A stretch of DNA of 64,000 bases from NCBI RefSeq assembly GCF_000733295.1, contig NZ_JPMI01000270.1, positions 5-64,004 of the forward strand. Direction: 5' to 3'. Made by a program: the position numbers and the translations under genes. A model generated the notes under the pieces. That model made no database searches, was not told where the DNA came from, and saw nothing but the letters and a program-made list of their open reading frames with translations. The stretch is from Archangium violaceum Cb vi76. GTDB lineage: Bacteria; Myxococcota; Myxococcia; Myxococcales; Myxococcaceae. Numbering within the stretch: position 1 is the stretch's first letter; every line of letters starts with the position of its first letter. Shown in pieces: positions 27,924 through 37,131 of this stretch.

Positions 27924-28666
27924 GACACGGCCTCCTCGAGCGGCGGTATTTCCGCGGGCACCGGCTGCTGGCGCTTGTCCGAGATGATGCGTCCGTCCCT
28001 CACCACCACCACGCGCCCGGCGTGGCTGGCGATGTCCGGCTCGTGCGTCACCAGCACGAGGGTGATGCCCTCGTGACGGAGCTCCTGGAAGAGCGCCATC
28101 ACCTCGATGCTGGTGCGGGAGTCCAGGTTGCCCGTGGGCTCGTCGGCGAGGATGACGCGGGGTTGGCTGACCAGCGCCCGGGCGATGGCCACGCGCTGCT
28201 GCTGGCCACCGGAGAGCTGGCGCGGATGGTGCTCCAGGCGCGCGCCCAGTCCCACCCGCTCGAGCGCCTCGCGGGCCCGCCGCTTGCGCTCACGCGCGGG
28301 CACCCCGGCGTAGAGCATGGGCAGCTCCACGTTCTCCAGGGCGCTGGTGCGCGCCAGCAGGTTGAAGCTCTGGAAGACGAAGCCCAGGGTGCGGTTGCGC
28401 ACGATGGCCAGGCCGTTGCGGTCCAGGCGCGACACGTCCTGCCCATCCAGGAAGTACTGGCCCGAGGTGGGCCGGTCCAGGCAGCCGAGGATGTTCATCA
28501 GGGTGGACTTCCCCGAGCCGCTCGAACCCATGATGGCCACGAAGTCGCCCGGCTCCACGTGGAAGTCCACGTTCCGCAGGGCCGCCACCTCCACGTCGCC
28601 CGTCTGGTAGATCTTGCTCACGCCCCGTAGTGCGATGAGCGGCATCTGCTGTAGCTGTCCGTTCAT
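27920..28666 (-). CDS. MacB/LolD-type ABC transporter ATP-binding protein
   Basis: A 248-residue ATPase with every motif intact: Walker [11 protein letters not shown]-loop FVFQSFNLL, signature LSGGQQQR, Walker [13 protein letters not shown] and H-loop LVTHEP. The sequence is of the LolD/MacB class that powers FtsX-like permeases. It lies 18 bases after the adaptor gene and overlaps the permease by four bases. Confidence 0.93.
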
Positions 28667-28684
28667 GTCGCGCCTCTCGTCCGC

Positions 28685-30097
28685 CTAGAAGGGGCCCGGG
28701 GCGCGGAATCCGCCACCGGACCTGCCGCCACCCATGCCGCCCATGCCACCCGTCCGCTGGCCGGAGCCCTGGCCCGTGCCCTGCGTGGACTGCGTACCCG
28801 CGGCCGTGGCGGTGATGACCTGATCTCCCTCGCGCAGTTCGCCCTCCACCTCCGTGTACGTGCCGTCCGTTACGCCGGGCTTCACGCGCACGGGCTGGGG
28901 CCGCCCCTCGCGCAGCACGAACACCGTCTTGGTACCGGGCGCGGGCTTTTCCCTCGCCCCCACGCCACTCGGGGCACCCGCGCCATTCTGGACGCCCGCG
29001 CCGCCCACGCCAGGGCCCTGCCGCGCCGCTCCCGCTCCCGCGGGGGGCTCCGGGGGCCGGAAGCGCAGCGCCGCGTTGGGCACGGTCACCACGTTCTCCC
29101 GGTGCGCGGTGATGAAGGTGACGTTGGCCGTCATGCCCGGCTTGAGCTTCAGCTCCGGGTTGGCCACGTCGATGACGGCGTCATAGGTGACGACGTTCTG
29201 CACCGTCTGCGAGGCGTTGCGGATCTGCCGGATGGAGCCCTCGAAGGTCTCTCCCGGCCAGGCATCCACGGTGAAGGTGGTGCGCATGCCGTCCTGCAGC
29301 CGGCCCACGTCCGACTCGGCCACGCTGGTGTTCACCTGCATCTTGCGCAGGTCCTCGGCGATGGTGAACAGGGTGGGCGCCTGGAGCGAGGCCGCCACCG
29401 TCTGGCCCACGTCCACGCTGCGCGAGATGACGATGCCGTCGGTGGGCGACACGATGGTGGCGTAGCGCAGGTTCACCTCCGCCTCGTTGAGCGCCGCCTG
29501 GGCCTGGGCCAGCGCGGCCTCGGACGAGGTCACCTGGGCCTGGGATACCTGGGCGGCGGACTCGGCGGTGTCCAGCTCCGACTGGGAGATGAACTGCTGG
29601 TCGCGCAGCGTCTTGGAGCGCTCGGCCTGTCGGCGGGAGTTGTCCGCCTCCACGCGCGCCTTCTGCACGTTGGCCCTGGCGGCGATGAGGTTGGCCCGGG
29701 ACCGCTCCACCGCCGCCTGGAGCAGCTGCGGGTCGATGCGGGCAATCACCTGGCCCTTCTTCACCGGCGAGTTGAAGTCGACGAGGATTTCCTGGACGCG
29801 GCCGGACACCTGGCTGCCCACCTGGACCGTCACGAGGGCGGACAACGTGCCCGTCGCCGTTACGCGCGACTGGACATCGCGCCGCTGCACCGCCGCCGTC
29901 TCGTAGCTGGCGGCCGGATCCTTCGCCTTGGGCCTGAGCAGCCACACGCCCGCGGCCACCACCAGGGCGATGACGCCCAGCCACAGGGGCCACCTGGCGG
30001 GCAGATGCCAGCGCCGGGTGTCTTCCACCGGCACGGGCCTGGGCTGGAGGGAGGGGGACTGCTCTTCGCGTCGCGGTAGCTCGGTCGTTGACCTCAT
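28685..30097 (-). CDS. MacA/HlyD-type periplasmic adaptor
   Basis: A 470-residue membrane-fusion protein. It has one N-terminal membrane anchor (WLGVIALVVAAGVWLL), a biotinyl-lipoyl-like domain (VQVGSQVSGRVQEILVDF), and a coiled-coil hairpin (about 130-210, SRANLIAARANVQKARVE). Beta-barrel domains follow, then a Gly/Met/Arg-rich tail (TGGMGGMGGGRSGGG). The ATG at 30097 was chosen because the anchor follows at normal distance; the longer frame to 30262 crosses the upstream palindrome. It is the first gene of the efflux operon, so the palindrome at 30260 is well placed to control it. Confidence 0.88.
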   Translation of the reverse strand: MRSTTELPRREEQSPSLQPRPVPVEDTRRWHLPARWPLWLGVIALVVAAGVWLLRPKAKDPAASYETAAVQRRDVQSRVTATGTLSALVTVQVGSQVSGRVQEILVDFNSPVKKGQVIARIDPQLLQAAVERSRANLIAARANVQKARVEADNSRRQAERSKTLRDQQFISQSELDTAESAAQVSQAQVTSSEAALAQAQAALNEAEVNLRYATIVSPTDGIVISRSVDVGQTVAASLQAPTLFTIAEDLRKMQVNTSVAESDVGRLQDGMRTTFTVDAWPGETFEGSIRQIRNASQTVQNVVTYDAVIDVANPELKLKPGMTANVTFITAHRENVVTVPNAALRFRPPEPPAGAGAARQGPGVGGAGVQNGAGAPSGVGAREKPAPGTKTVFVLREGRPQPVRVKPGVTDGTYTEVEGELREGDQVITATAAGTQSTQGTGQGSGQRTGGMGGMGGGRSGGGFRAPGPF

Positions 30098-30259
30098 GAG
30101 CCCAGATCTAGGCCCCCCGACATTTCGGTGAATCTCGCCTTTGTTACGAAAGATGACGGGACAAAGCCGCCTGCTCGGCCGTTTGCCCCGCCTCCAGAGA
30201 GGGGAGCAGGGGCTTGGTTGGATGAATGGCCCCCCCTGGTTTCCTGGGGTCACGCGTTT

Positions 30260-30281
30260 CACTTCTACGTACGTAGAAGTG
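30260..30281. promoter_or_regulatory. perfect 22-bp palindrome upstream of the efflux operon
   Basis: Each half is CACTTCTACGT followed by its exact complement, with no loop, centred between 30270 and 30271. It is flanked by a direct repeat, TTCCTGGGG, at 30241-30249 and 30284-30292. The perfect dyad fits an operator for a TetR- or MarR-like dimer; no such regulator gene is in the window. It lies 163 bases before the adaptor start codon. Confidence 0.65.
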
Positions 30282-30345
30282 GATTCCTGGGGGAAGGGTC
30301 CTGGGACCTGAACGAGCCGGGGGCTGTCAGGACATCATTCCTCCG

Positions 30346-30927
30346 TCAGGGGACCTTCTCCGGCTCACTGATGAACAGGGCGTGAAACAGGGTGGTATCG
30401 GGCGGCTCCTGCGGTTCCACGATGAGCGGGATTCGAGTCTCGGCGATCTCACGAGGAAGGGCCTCGGCCCCGAAGGTTGCCTCGATTCCCCTGGCGATGA
30501 TGGAGGCGGGACCCTGCATCTCGGGCGGCAGCGAATAGAGGAAGACCTCGTCGCTCCGCTCCCGGCCCTTGTCGGTGTACCAGTAGGTATAGCGTGCTCC
30601 GTACACAGTATAGACAGGCGCCAGAATGCTGAGACAGCCGACGACGGACCAGCTGCTCGTTATCGGCCGGATTTTGTCCTTCGGATATGTAGCGCAGCGG
30701 AAACACGAGTCACATGGGGCCGTGACGTTTCCGATATCGAAGTCAGGTAGCTCTCCTCTGAGCTCTCGCAGGAACGCCCGCCATTGGTCCATCCGCTCGA
30801 GTGCCCGTTCCCATTGCTCCGAGAACCGCTCATGCTCGGGACTGCTTTCCGGCCTGTAGTTGAAGTCCTTGTCCGGGCGGAAGTAGTTCCGGACGAGGGC
30901 AAGCAGGTCTTCCGCTGAAGGAGGCAT
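30346..30927 (-). CDS. hypothetical protein of a low-GC pair
   Basis: A 193-residue protein with no signal peptide. The N-terminal third is helical and charged (SPEHERFSEQWERALERMDQ). A cysteine cluster follows (APCDSCFRCATYP), then a possible membrane or buried segment (SWSVVGCLSILAPVYTVYG), and the C-terminus ends in TTLFHALFISEPEKVP. I cannot assign a family; the composition is that of recurring myxobacterial accessory proteins. It starts four bases after the preceding lipoprotein gene, so the pair is co-transcribed. A toxin/immunity-type role is conceivable but unsupported by any motif. Confidence 0.65.
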   Translation of the reverse strand: MPPSAEDLLALVRNYFRPDKDFNYRPESSPEHERFSEQWERALERMDQWRAFLRELRGELPDFDIGNVTAPCDSCFRCATYPKDKIRPITSSWSVVGCLSILAPVYTVYGARYTYWYTDKGRERSDEVFLYSLPPEMQGPASIIARGIEATFGAEALPREIAETRIPLIVEPQEPPDTTLFHALFISEPEKVP

Positions 30928-30931
30928 GAGG

Positions 30932-31402
30932 TTACAGGTTGAGGTTGATGGTCATGGGAGTTGTTTTCTTGTGACACTCTGTCTTCACTCGTGAACCCAG
31001 CACCGCGCGGTTCAGGATTTCGTTGAACTTCTTCTTGAACTGCTCGCAGACAAGGCCAGGACCCGGAGAAGCGGGTGCGTTGAGCACGATGCGCCCAGCC
31101 TCGTTGGCGCAGTCGGCGGCGATGCGCTGGGCCAGCGTCAAGGATAAGTATCCATCCGCTTCGGTTTCGATGGGCATGTCGACACCAAATCTACAAACGA
31201 ATGTACTCATGTCCTGCGTGTTGATGACGGGCACATGGAGGCAGGCGGCACGCCAGCCGTCCGCTCCTGGCTCGGTCTTTTCAACCACGGTCACGAAATC
31301 GAAGTGACGAGGTAGATAGTGGTTGATGGTGCACCCCGTGAGGATGAGCAGCATCACGAGGGACCAGCGGAGAGGTTGGAGTCCAAGCATTCGTGCTGGC
31401 AT
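30932..31402 (-). CDS. hypothetical lipoprotein of a low-GC pair
   Basis: A 156-residue protein with a lipoprotein signal (LVMLLILTGC, then TINHYLP). The mature part carries three further cysteines (RAACLHVPV; FVCRFGVDM; ECHKKTT) and an LAQRIAADCANEA helix. No family is recognised. It begins 37 bases after the histidine kinase gene on the same strand, so read-through from the two-component operon is possible, yet its GC content (near half in several lines) differs sharply from that operon, suggesting later acquisition. ATG 31390 and a start at 31420 are alternatives. Confidence 0.6.
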   Translation of the reverse strand: MPARMLGLQPLRWSLVMLLILTGCTINHYLPRHFDFVTVVEKTEPGADGWRAACLHVPVINTQDMSTFVCRFGVDMPIETEADGYLSLTLAQRIAADCANEAGRIVLNAPASPGPGLVCEQFKKKFNEILNRAVLGSRVKTECHKKTTPMTINLNL

Positions 31403-31439
31403 GAATGCCCACGCTATCACCCCCCTATAGACGCGAATC

Positions 31440-32831
31440 CTACGTACCCGTCAGCGGCTGCCCCGTCTCCGGAGCGGCGGGGAGGGTGATGCGGACCGTG
31501 GTGCCCTGGTCGGGCTGGCTCTCCAGCGTGAGCGTGCCCCCGTGGGCGACGATGATCCGCCGCGACAGCGCGAGCCCCAGCCCGACTCCCCCCGTCTTCC
31601 GGGCCCGGCTGCGGTCGCTGCGGAAGAACGGCGTGAAGAGATGGGGCAGGTCCTTCGCTTCGATGCCAATGCCCTCGTCACGCACCTCCAGCTGGAGGCC
31701 ATGTTCCCGCGGGCGTGCGAGCAGCCAGACGGTCTTCTGGGGATCGGAGTATTTGCCCGCGTTGTCGAGCAGGTTGTCGAGCGCGCGCCTCAACAGCACC
31801 GGGTCCGCCTCCAGCACGGGCAGTGTTCCCCCCTCCACGTGCACCTCCAGCCGGTGCGATGGGTGGGTGGCGCGGAAGCGCGCGGCGGCCTTGTCCACCA
31901 ACGTCTGGGCCTCCACCAATTCCCGGCGCAGCGGCGGAGTCGCGCCGCCCGGGGTCTGCTCCGTGGCGAGGTCCAACCGGGCCGCGGTGAGCACGTCCGA
32001 CACCAGCCGCTCCAGCTCGTTCAGGTCCTCGGCGATGTCCGCCAGGGACTCGCGCGCCAGGGTGGCGTCCCCCTCGTTGGCCAGGTCCAGCGCCACGCGG
32101 ATACGGGAGAGCGGAGTGCGCAGCTCGTGCGAGACGTTGGCGAGCAGCTCCTTCTGCGAGCGCAGCAGGTGGGTGATGCGCTCGGCCATCTCGTCGAAGG
32201 CCTCGGCCACCTGTCCCAGCTCGTCGCGCCGGCGCACGCCCGTGCGCGCGCTCAGCGTGCCCGCGCCGAAGGCCCGCGCCGCCGCGGCCAGCTTCTGCAG
32301 GGGCACGGCCAGGGAACGGGCGAAGACGATGGACGTGATGGCCGTGCACCCGAGCACCACGGCGAGCATGATTCCCAGGTCGGGCGGAGGCCCGGGCGGC
32401 TTGGGCAGATCGATGAGCGCGTAGGCCCGCATCGCGCCCGTCTTCGGGATGGCCACCCGCACGAGGTGGGGCGGCTCGGGGTTGCTCAGCGTGCGCTCCC
32501 GTTCGAGCCGGCGCAGCTCCTCGGAGGACAGGGGCGGGTGGGGGGATGGGATGTTGGAGGCGAGGAGCTGGCCATCGGGGGCGCGTATCGTCACCTGCAT
32601 CCGGAGCTGCTGGCCCGCCTGGTCCACCACCTCTCGCAACTTCCCGGGCTCGTCCAGGAACAGGGCCCAGCTGGAGGCGGCGTAGGCCGCGGCCCGCTCG
32701 GAGAACCGTGGCCGGTTCCCTTCCTCGGCGTACCGGCGGGCCAGGTTGAACGCGAAGGCGATGAGCAGCAGCTGCGCGAGCCCCACCAGGTAGATGCGCA
32801 GCAGCAGGCGGCCGGGAAGCCGGGTCTTCAT
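31440..32831 (-). CDS. sensor histidine kinase (two-component system)
   Basis: A 463-residue inner-membrane kinase. Two membrane segments (LLLRIYLVGLAQLLLIAFAF; IMLAVVLGCTAITSIVFA) enclose a periplasmic sensor of about 130 residues. Then come a HAMP linker (LAVPLQKLAAAARAFGAG), HisKA with SHELRTPLSR, and a complete HATPase domain (NLLDNAGKYS, DEGIGI, GVGLGLALSRR). The stimulus is unknown. Its ATG overlaps the response-regulator stop by four bases (ATGA), so the pair is coupled and surely cognate. Confidence 0.93.
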   Translation of the reverse strand: MKTRLPGRLLLRIYLVGLAQLLLIAFAFNLARRYAEEGNRPRFSERAAAYAASSWALFLDEPGKLREVVDQAGQQLRMQVTIRAPDGQLLASNIPSPHPPLSSEELRRLERERTLSNPEPPHLVRVAIPKTGAMRAYALIDLPKPPGPPPDLGIMLAVVLGCTAITSIVFARSLAVPLQKLAAAARAFGAGTLSARTGVRRRDELGQVAEAFDEMAERITHLLRSQKELLANVSHELRTPLSRIRVALDLANEGDATLARESLADIAEDLNELERLVSDVLTAARLDLATEQTPGGATPPLRRELVEAQTLVDKAAARFRATHPSHRLEVHVEGGTLPVLEADPVLLRRALDNLLDNAGKYSDPQKTVWLLARPREHGLQLEVRDEGIGIEAKDLPHLFTPFFRSDRSRARKTGGVGLGLALSRRIIVAHGGTLTLESQPDQGTTVRITLPAAPETGQPLTGT

Positions 32832-33556
32832 GTGTCGTCACCGGTGGCGAGCAGGTAGCCCGCGCCTCGCACCGTCTTGAGCAGCTTCGGGTTGCGCGGG
32901 TCCTCTTCGATCTTCTGGCGGATGCGGAAGATGTGCACGTCCACGGAGCGGTCGAACACCTCGTCCGCGTTGCCCTTCACCAGGTCCAGGAGCTGCTCGC
33001 GGCTGAGCACCCGGCCGGCGCGCTCGGCCAGCGCGCGCAGCAGCGTGAACTCATACGAGGTCAGCGGCAGCACCTTGCCATCCAGGGTGGCGCTGAGACT
33101 GCGGGGATCCAGCGACAGCTTGCCCGCCTGGATGGGCTGGGAGGAGGGGCCGGCACGCCCGCGGGCCCGGCGCACCTGGGCGCGGATGCGCGCGAGCAAC
33201 TCGCGCGAGGAGTAGGGCTTGGCGAGGTAGTCGTCCGCGCCCGACTCCAGGCCGAGCACCCGGTCGGCCTCCTCGCCGCGCGCCGTCAACATGATGATGG
33301 GGACATCACTGCGCGTGCGCAGCTCGCGGCAGACCTCCATCCCATCCCGCCCCGGCAGCATCAGGTCCAACAGAAGGACGTCGTAGTCGTGGCGGGCGGC
33401 CTCCGCCAGGCCCTCGGGACCGGTGCGGGCCACGGTGACGATGATGCCGTGCTCCTGGAGGTAGCGGCTGGTGAGCCGGGCCAGGCGCTCGTCGTCCTCC
33501 ACCAGCAATACCTGGATGGTTCCTTCGTCCGTGGTGGAGTGTGTCGTCGAGTCCAT
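32828..33556 (-). CDS. OmpR/PhoB-family response regulator
   Basis: A 242-residue DNA-binding regulator. The receiver domain has the acidic pair in LLVEDDERLA, the phosphoacceptor Asp in LLLDLMLPGRDG, and the Lys of LAKPYSSREL. The C-terminal winged helix contains LTSYEFTLLRALAERAGRVL and the recognition part DRSVDVHIFRIRQKI. The start at 33556 (MDSTTH) follows GGGAGGAG; the frame is open upstream to 33688 but that crosses an inverted repeat. It is the first gene of the operon with the histidine kinase. Confidence 0.92.
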   Translation of the reverse strand: MDSTTHSTTDEGTIQVLLVEDDERLARLTSRYLQEHGIIVTVARTGPEGLAEAARHDYDVLLLDLMLPGRDGMEVCRELRTRSDVPIIMLTARGEEADRVLGLESGADDYLAKPYSSRELLARIRAQVRRARGRAGPSSQPIQAGKLSLDPRSLSATLDGKVLPLTSYEFTLLRALAERAGRVLSREQLLDLVKGNADEVFDRSVDVHIFRIRQKIEEDPRNPKLLKTVRGAGYLLATGDDT

Positions 33557-33611
33557 ACGCGTCTCTCTCCTCCCGCCGTGCCGTCCGCCCCCAAGGGGCT
33601 CAGCGATAGAA

Positions 33612-33675
33612 GATACGACCCGGGAGCACTTGGAGGGGGTCGGATACGGCTGGACGGTTGCTCCCGGGTCGCATC
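33612..33675. promoter_or_regulatory. long inverted repeat upstream of the two-component operon
   Basis: GATACGACCCGGGAGCA (33612-33628) is matched by TGCTCCCGGGTCGCATC (33659-33675), 16 of 17 positions complementary, with 30 bases between. It lies 56-119 bases before the response-regulator start. It could be paired operator sites or, if transcribed, a leader hairpin. Confidence 0.5.
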
Positions 33676-33784
33676 CTGGAAGATGCACAACGCTTATTAA
33701 CCGCGCGCTTCGGAGGGATGACGAAATATTTCCGAGCGGACATGGTGGGCGCGGGCCCTGGCCCGGTTGCTTATGATTCGCGGC

Positions 33785-34771
33785 ATGTTCAAGACCGCCT
33801 TTGTCATGACCGCCCTCCTGGGCGCTTCGGCGCAGGCCCCGGCCCCGGCCATGAAATCAGTGACTTTCGAGGGCGCGTGCGATGCGTCGGGCGCCGTGGT
33901 GCAAGGCTCGTGGATGTTCACCGTCGCGGATGACGAGGACAACGTCATCCGCGTCTATGACGGCAAGAGCGGAGGCGGCCCGGTCAAGACCTTCGACCTG
34001 TCGCCGGCGCTGGAGCTCCCCTCGGGGAAGAAGCGGGCTCCCGAGACGGACATCGAGGCCGCGACGGAGATACCGCCGCTCTCCTTCTGGCTCACCTCCC
34101 ATGGGCGCAAGAGCTCCGGGAAGGTGGATCCCAACCGCTTCCGCTTCTTCGCGACGCGCACCCTGGAGGATGGGACGACCCGGCTCGAGGGCAAGCCCTA
34201 CACGCGGCTGCTCGATGAGCTGCTCGCGGCGCCCCAGCTCGAAGCGTTCGGCCTCGGCTCGGCCGCCACGCATGCTCCGAAGGAGGAGGGCGGCCTCAAC
34301 ATCGAGGGCATGACGGCGATGGCGGATGGGAAGTCCATCCTGATCGGCTTCCGCAATCCGCTTCCCCAGGGCAAGGCACTCACCGTCGTGCTCCTGAACC
34401 CCATGGAGTTGCTCCAGGGGAAGAAGGCACGCCTGGGGCCCGCGCGGCTGCTGGACCTCGGCGGGCTGGGGATTCGCGCCATCTCCTGGTGGCGGGGACA
34501 GTACCTCTTCATCGGCGGCCCCATCTCCGGGCACGGAGGCTCGCGCCTCTTCACCTGGGATGGTGGGGCCGGAGAGCCCAGGGCGGTGGAGGGCGCCGAC
34601 TTCACCGGCCTCAACCCCGAGGCCTTCGTCACGTTCGAGGACAAGGAGGAGATCCTCGTCCTCAGTGATGATGGGAGCAGCCTGATCGACGGCGTCGAGT
34701 GCAAGCGGCTCCCGGAGGCGGCGAAGAAGCGCTTCCGGGGCGTCTGGTTGCGGTTGCCCGGGAAGAAGTGA
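33785..34771 (+). CDS. DUF3616 domain secreted protein
   Basis: A 328-residue exported protein with a short signal peptide (FKTAFVMTALLGASAQA). The body matches the DUF3616 pattern: FEGACDASGAV at the start, VADDEDNVIRVYD, the conserved GGLNIEGMTA, and LNPEAFVTF near the end. It reads as a beta-propeller. No enzymatic function is known for the family. ATG 33773 is an alternative start four codons upstream. It is divergent from the two-component operon and convergent with the DUF4956 gene. Confidence 0.8.
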   Translation: MFKTAFVMTALLGASAQAPAPAMKSVTFEGACDASGAVVQGSWMFTVADDEDNVIRVYDGKSGGGPVKTFDLSPALELPSGKKRAPETDIEAATEIPPLSFWLTSHGRKSSGKVDPNRFRFFATRTLEDGTTRLEGKPYTRLLDELLAAPQLEAFGLGSAATHAPKEEGGLNIEGMTAMADGKSILIGFRNPLPQGKALTVVLLNPMELLQGKKARLGPARLLDLGGLGIRAISWWRGQYLFIGGPISGHGGSRLFTWDGGAGEPRAVEGADFTGLNPEAFVTFEDKEEILVLSDDGSSLIDGVECKRLPEAAKKRFRGVWLRLPGKK

Positions 34772-34787
34772 CGTTCAGGGGTGATGC

Positions 34788-35442
<655 letters not shown>

Positions 35443-35456
<14 letters not shown>

Positions 35457-37131
35457 CGCGAAGCTCCTGGGTGGTGGTGTCCCGCGTGGCGCGGACGGCC
35501 TGGCGCAGCAGGGCGAAGTCATGGGGGTGGCTCTCCAACAGCCGCTCGATGAGCGCCCGCCCCCGGGAGGTGAAGGCCAGCGGCCCGAGGTTCTTCACCG
35601 TGGCCGCGGGCCAGGTGTCCGCCAGCGCCGTGCGCAGCTTCCACGCCGTGGCGCCTTCCATGCCCACGAAGGAGTCCAGCGCCTCCTCGCACTGCACGCC
35701 GAAGGACTCGCGCAGGGCCCAGGCGCGAGGAACGTCCAGGCCCTCCAGGGTGCCGAGCACCGCCCGCGGGGCGCGCGCCACGTGCCGCTCGCGCATCTCC
35801 CAGGCCCGCTCGCTGTCGAGCCCGTCCAGGGTGCGGAGCACCGCGTCTGGAGCCGCCTCGAAGGCGCGCTCGCGCCACTCCCAGGCCCGCTCGTCATCCA
35901 CGCCCCGGATGGAGCGGCAGGCGATGCGCGCCACCCGCTCCAGCCCGAGTGCCGCCTCGCCTCCCATGTCCGAGAGCCAGCGGCTCCGCTCCCGCCAGGC
36001 CCGCTCACCGCCGATCCCCGCGAGCGAGCCCACCACCTGCTCCGCGGCGGAGAAGTAGATGCGCTCGCGCATCGCCCAGGCCCGCTCCGAGTCGAGCCCG
36101 CCGAGCGATTCCGCCACCGCCTCCTGCTTGCGCGTCTCCCAGCGCTCGCGCAGCGCCCAGGCCTTGGGCACATCCGAGGCCAGGTCCTTCAGCGAGCCGA
36201 GCACCTGCACCGGTGCCGCCTCCTCCAGTTGCCGCCGCAGCTCCCACGCGTTCGCGTCCGTGAGTCCGGACAGGCCATAGGCGATGACTTCGGGGTGCTT
36301 TCCGGCCAGCTGGCTCCGGCGCTCGTCGATGTCCGGACCCTCCAGGCCCGCGAGGAACCACGCGGCCAGTTGCGGCTCCTCCTGCATCCAGCCATCCAGC
36401 CGCGCGAGGAAGCATCCCCGGACCTCGGCCAGCGAGCGGAGGGGCGGCGCCGGCCGGGCGCGCACGGGGTGGTTGGAGGAGGGGACGTCGCCCTTCACGA
36501 GCCGCAGCACCTCCTGCACCAGCAGGCCCACCATCGTGTCGAGCGGCACGTCCGCGTTCTCCACGAGGCTCCACCGCTCCGGCGCCTCCGCCGCGAGGGC
36601 CCGGTAGCCCGCGCGCAGCCGCGCCTGCATGCCCACTCCCGCCAGTCCCTTCCGGGACGAGGTGCCCTGGGGCGGTGCCAGCAGCCTGGTGATGCGGCGG
36701 CGGGCGCGGGCAATGGCCGGGTCCACGTCGATGAGGAAGACGCGGTCCGGTTGCAGGCCCCGCGCGCAGGCCTCGAGGATGGGCCGTACCTCGTGCTCCG
36801 GGAGCCCGCGTCCCCACCGGGCGAGCACCTCGGCGGTGTAGAGGAATCGGTCCGCGATGACGAGCTCGTACTCGGCGAGCGCGGGGCGTGTCACCTCCTC
36901 CAGCAGTTGCGTCTCGCGGGCGGCGTACAGCAGCAGCTCGGCCATGGGGGTGAGCGCGAGGTTGCGCGGGTTCTTGGTGAAGAGCCGCAAGCCCTCGGAC
37001 ACGGGGGAGGCCAGCTTGCCGTCCTCGCGCACGTGCCGCACGCTCAGCCCCGCCCGGCGCAGCTCGCGCGCCACGCGGTTGGACAGCGTCGTCTTGCCGG
37101 AGCCATCGATTCCTTCGAAGACAATCAACAT
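35443..37131 (-). CDS. thymidylate-kinase-like protein with C-terminal 27-residue repeats
   Basis: A 562-residue protein. Residues 1-215 are a thymidylate-kinase-type P-loop domain: Walker A EGIDGSGKTT (6-15), VIADRFLYT (91-99) and a lid-like region rich in Arg (ARARRRITR). Typical Tmk ends there. Here residues about 255-515 form a tandem array with the core ERAWxxRE, its tryptophans at 296, 325, 352, 379, 417, 444, 471 and 497, nearly all 27 residues apart. This suggests a helical solenoid. The ATG at 37131 shares a base with the preceding stop (TGATG). Housekeeping dTMP synthesis would not explain the tail or the operon, so a different phosphotransfer or scaffold role is possible (inference). 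Confidence 0.8.
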
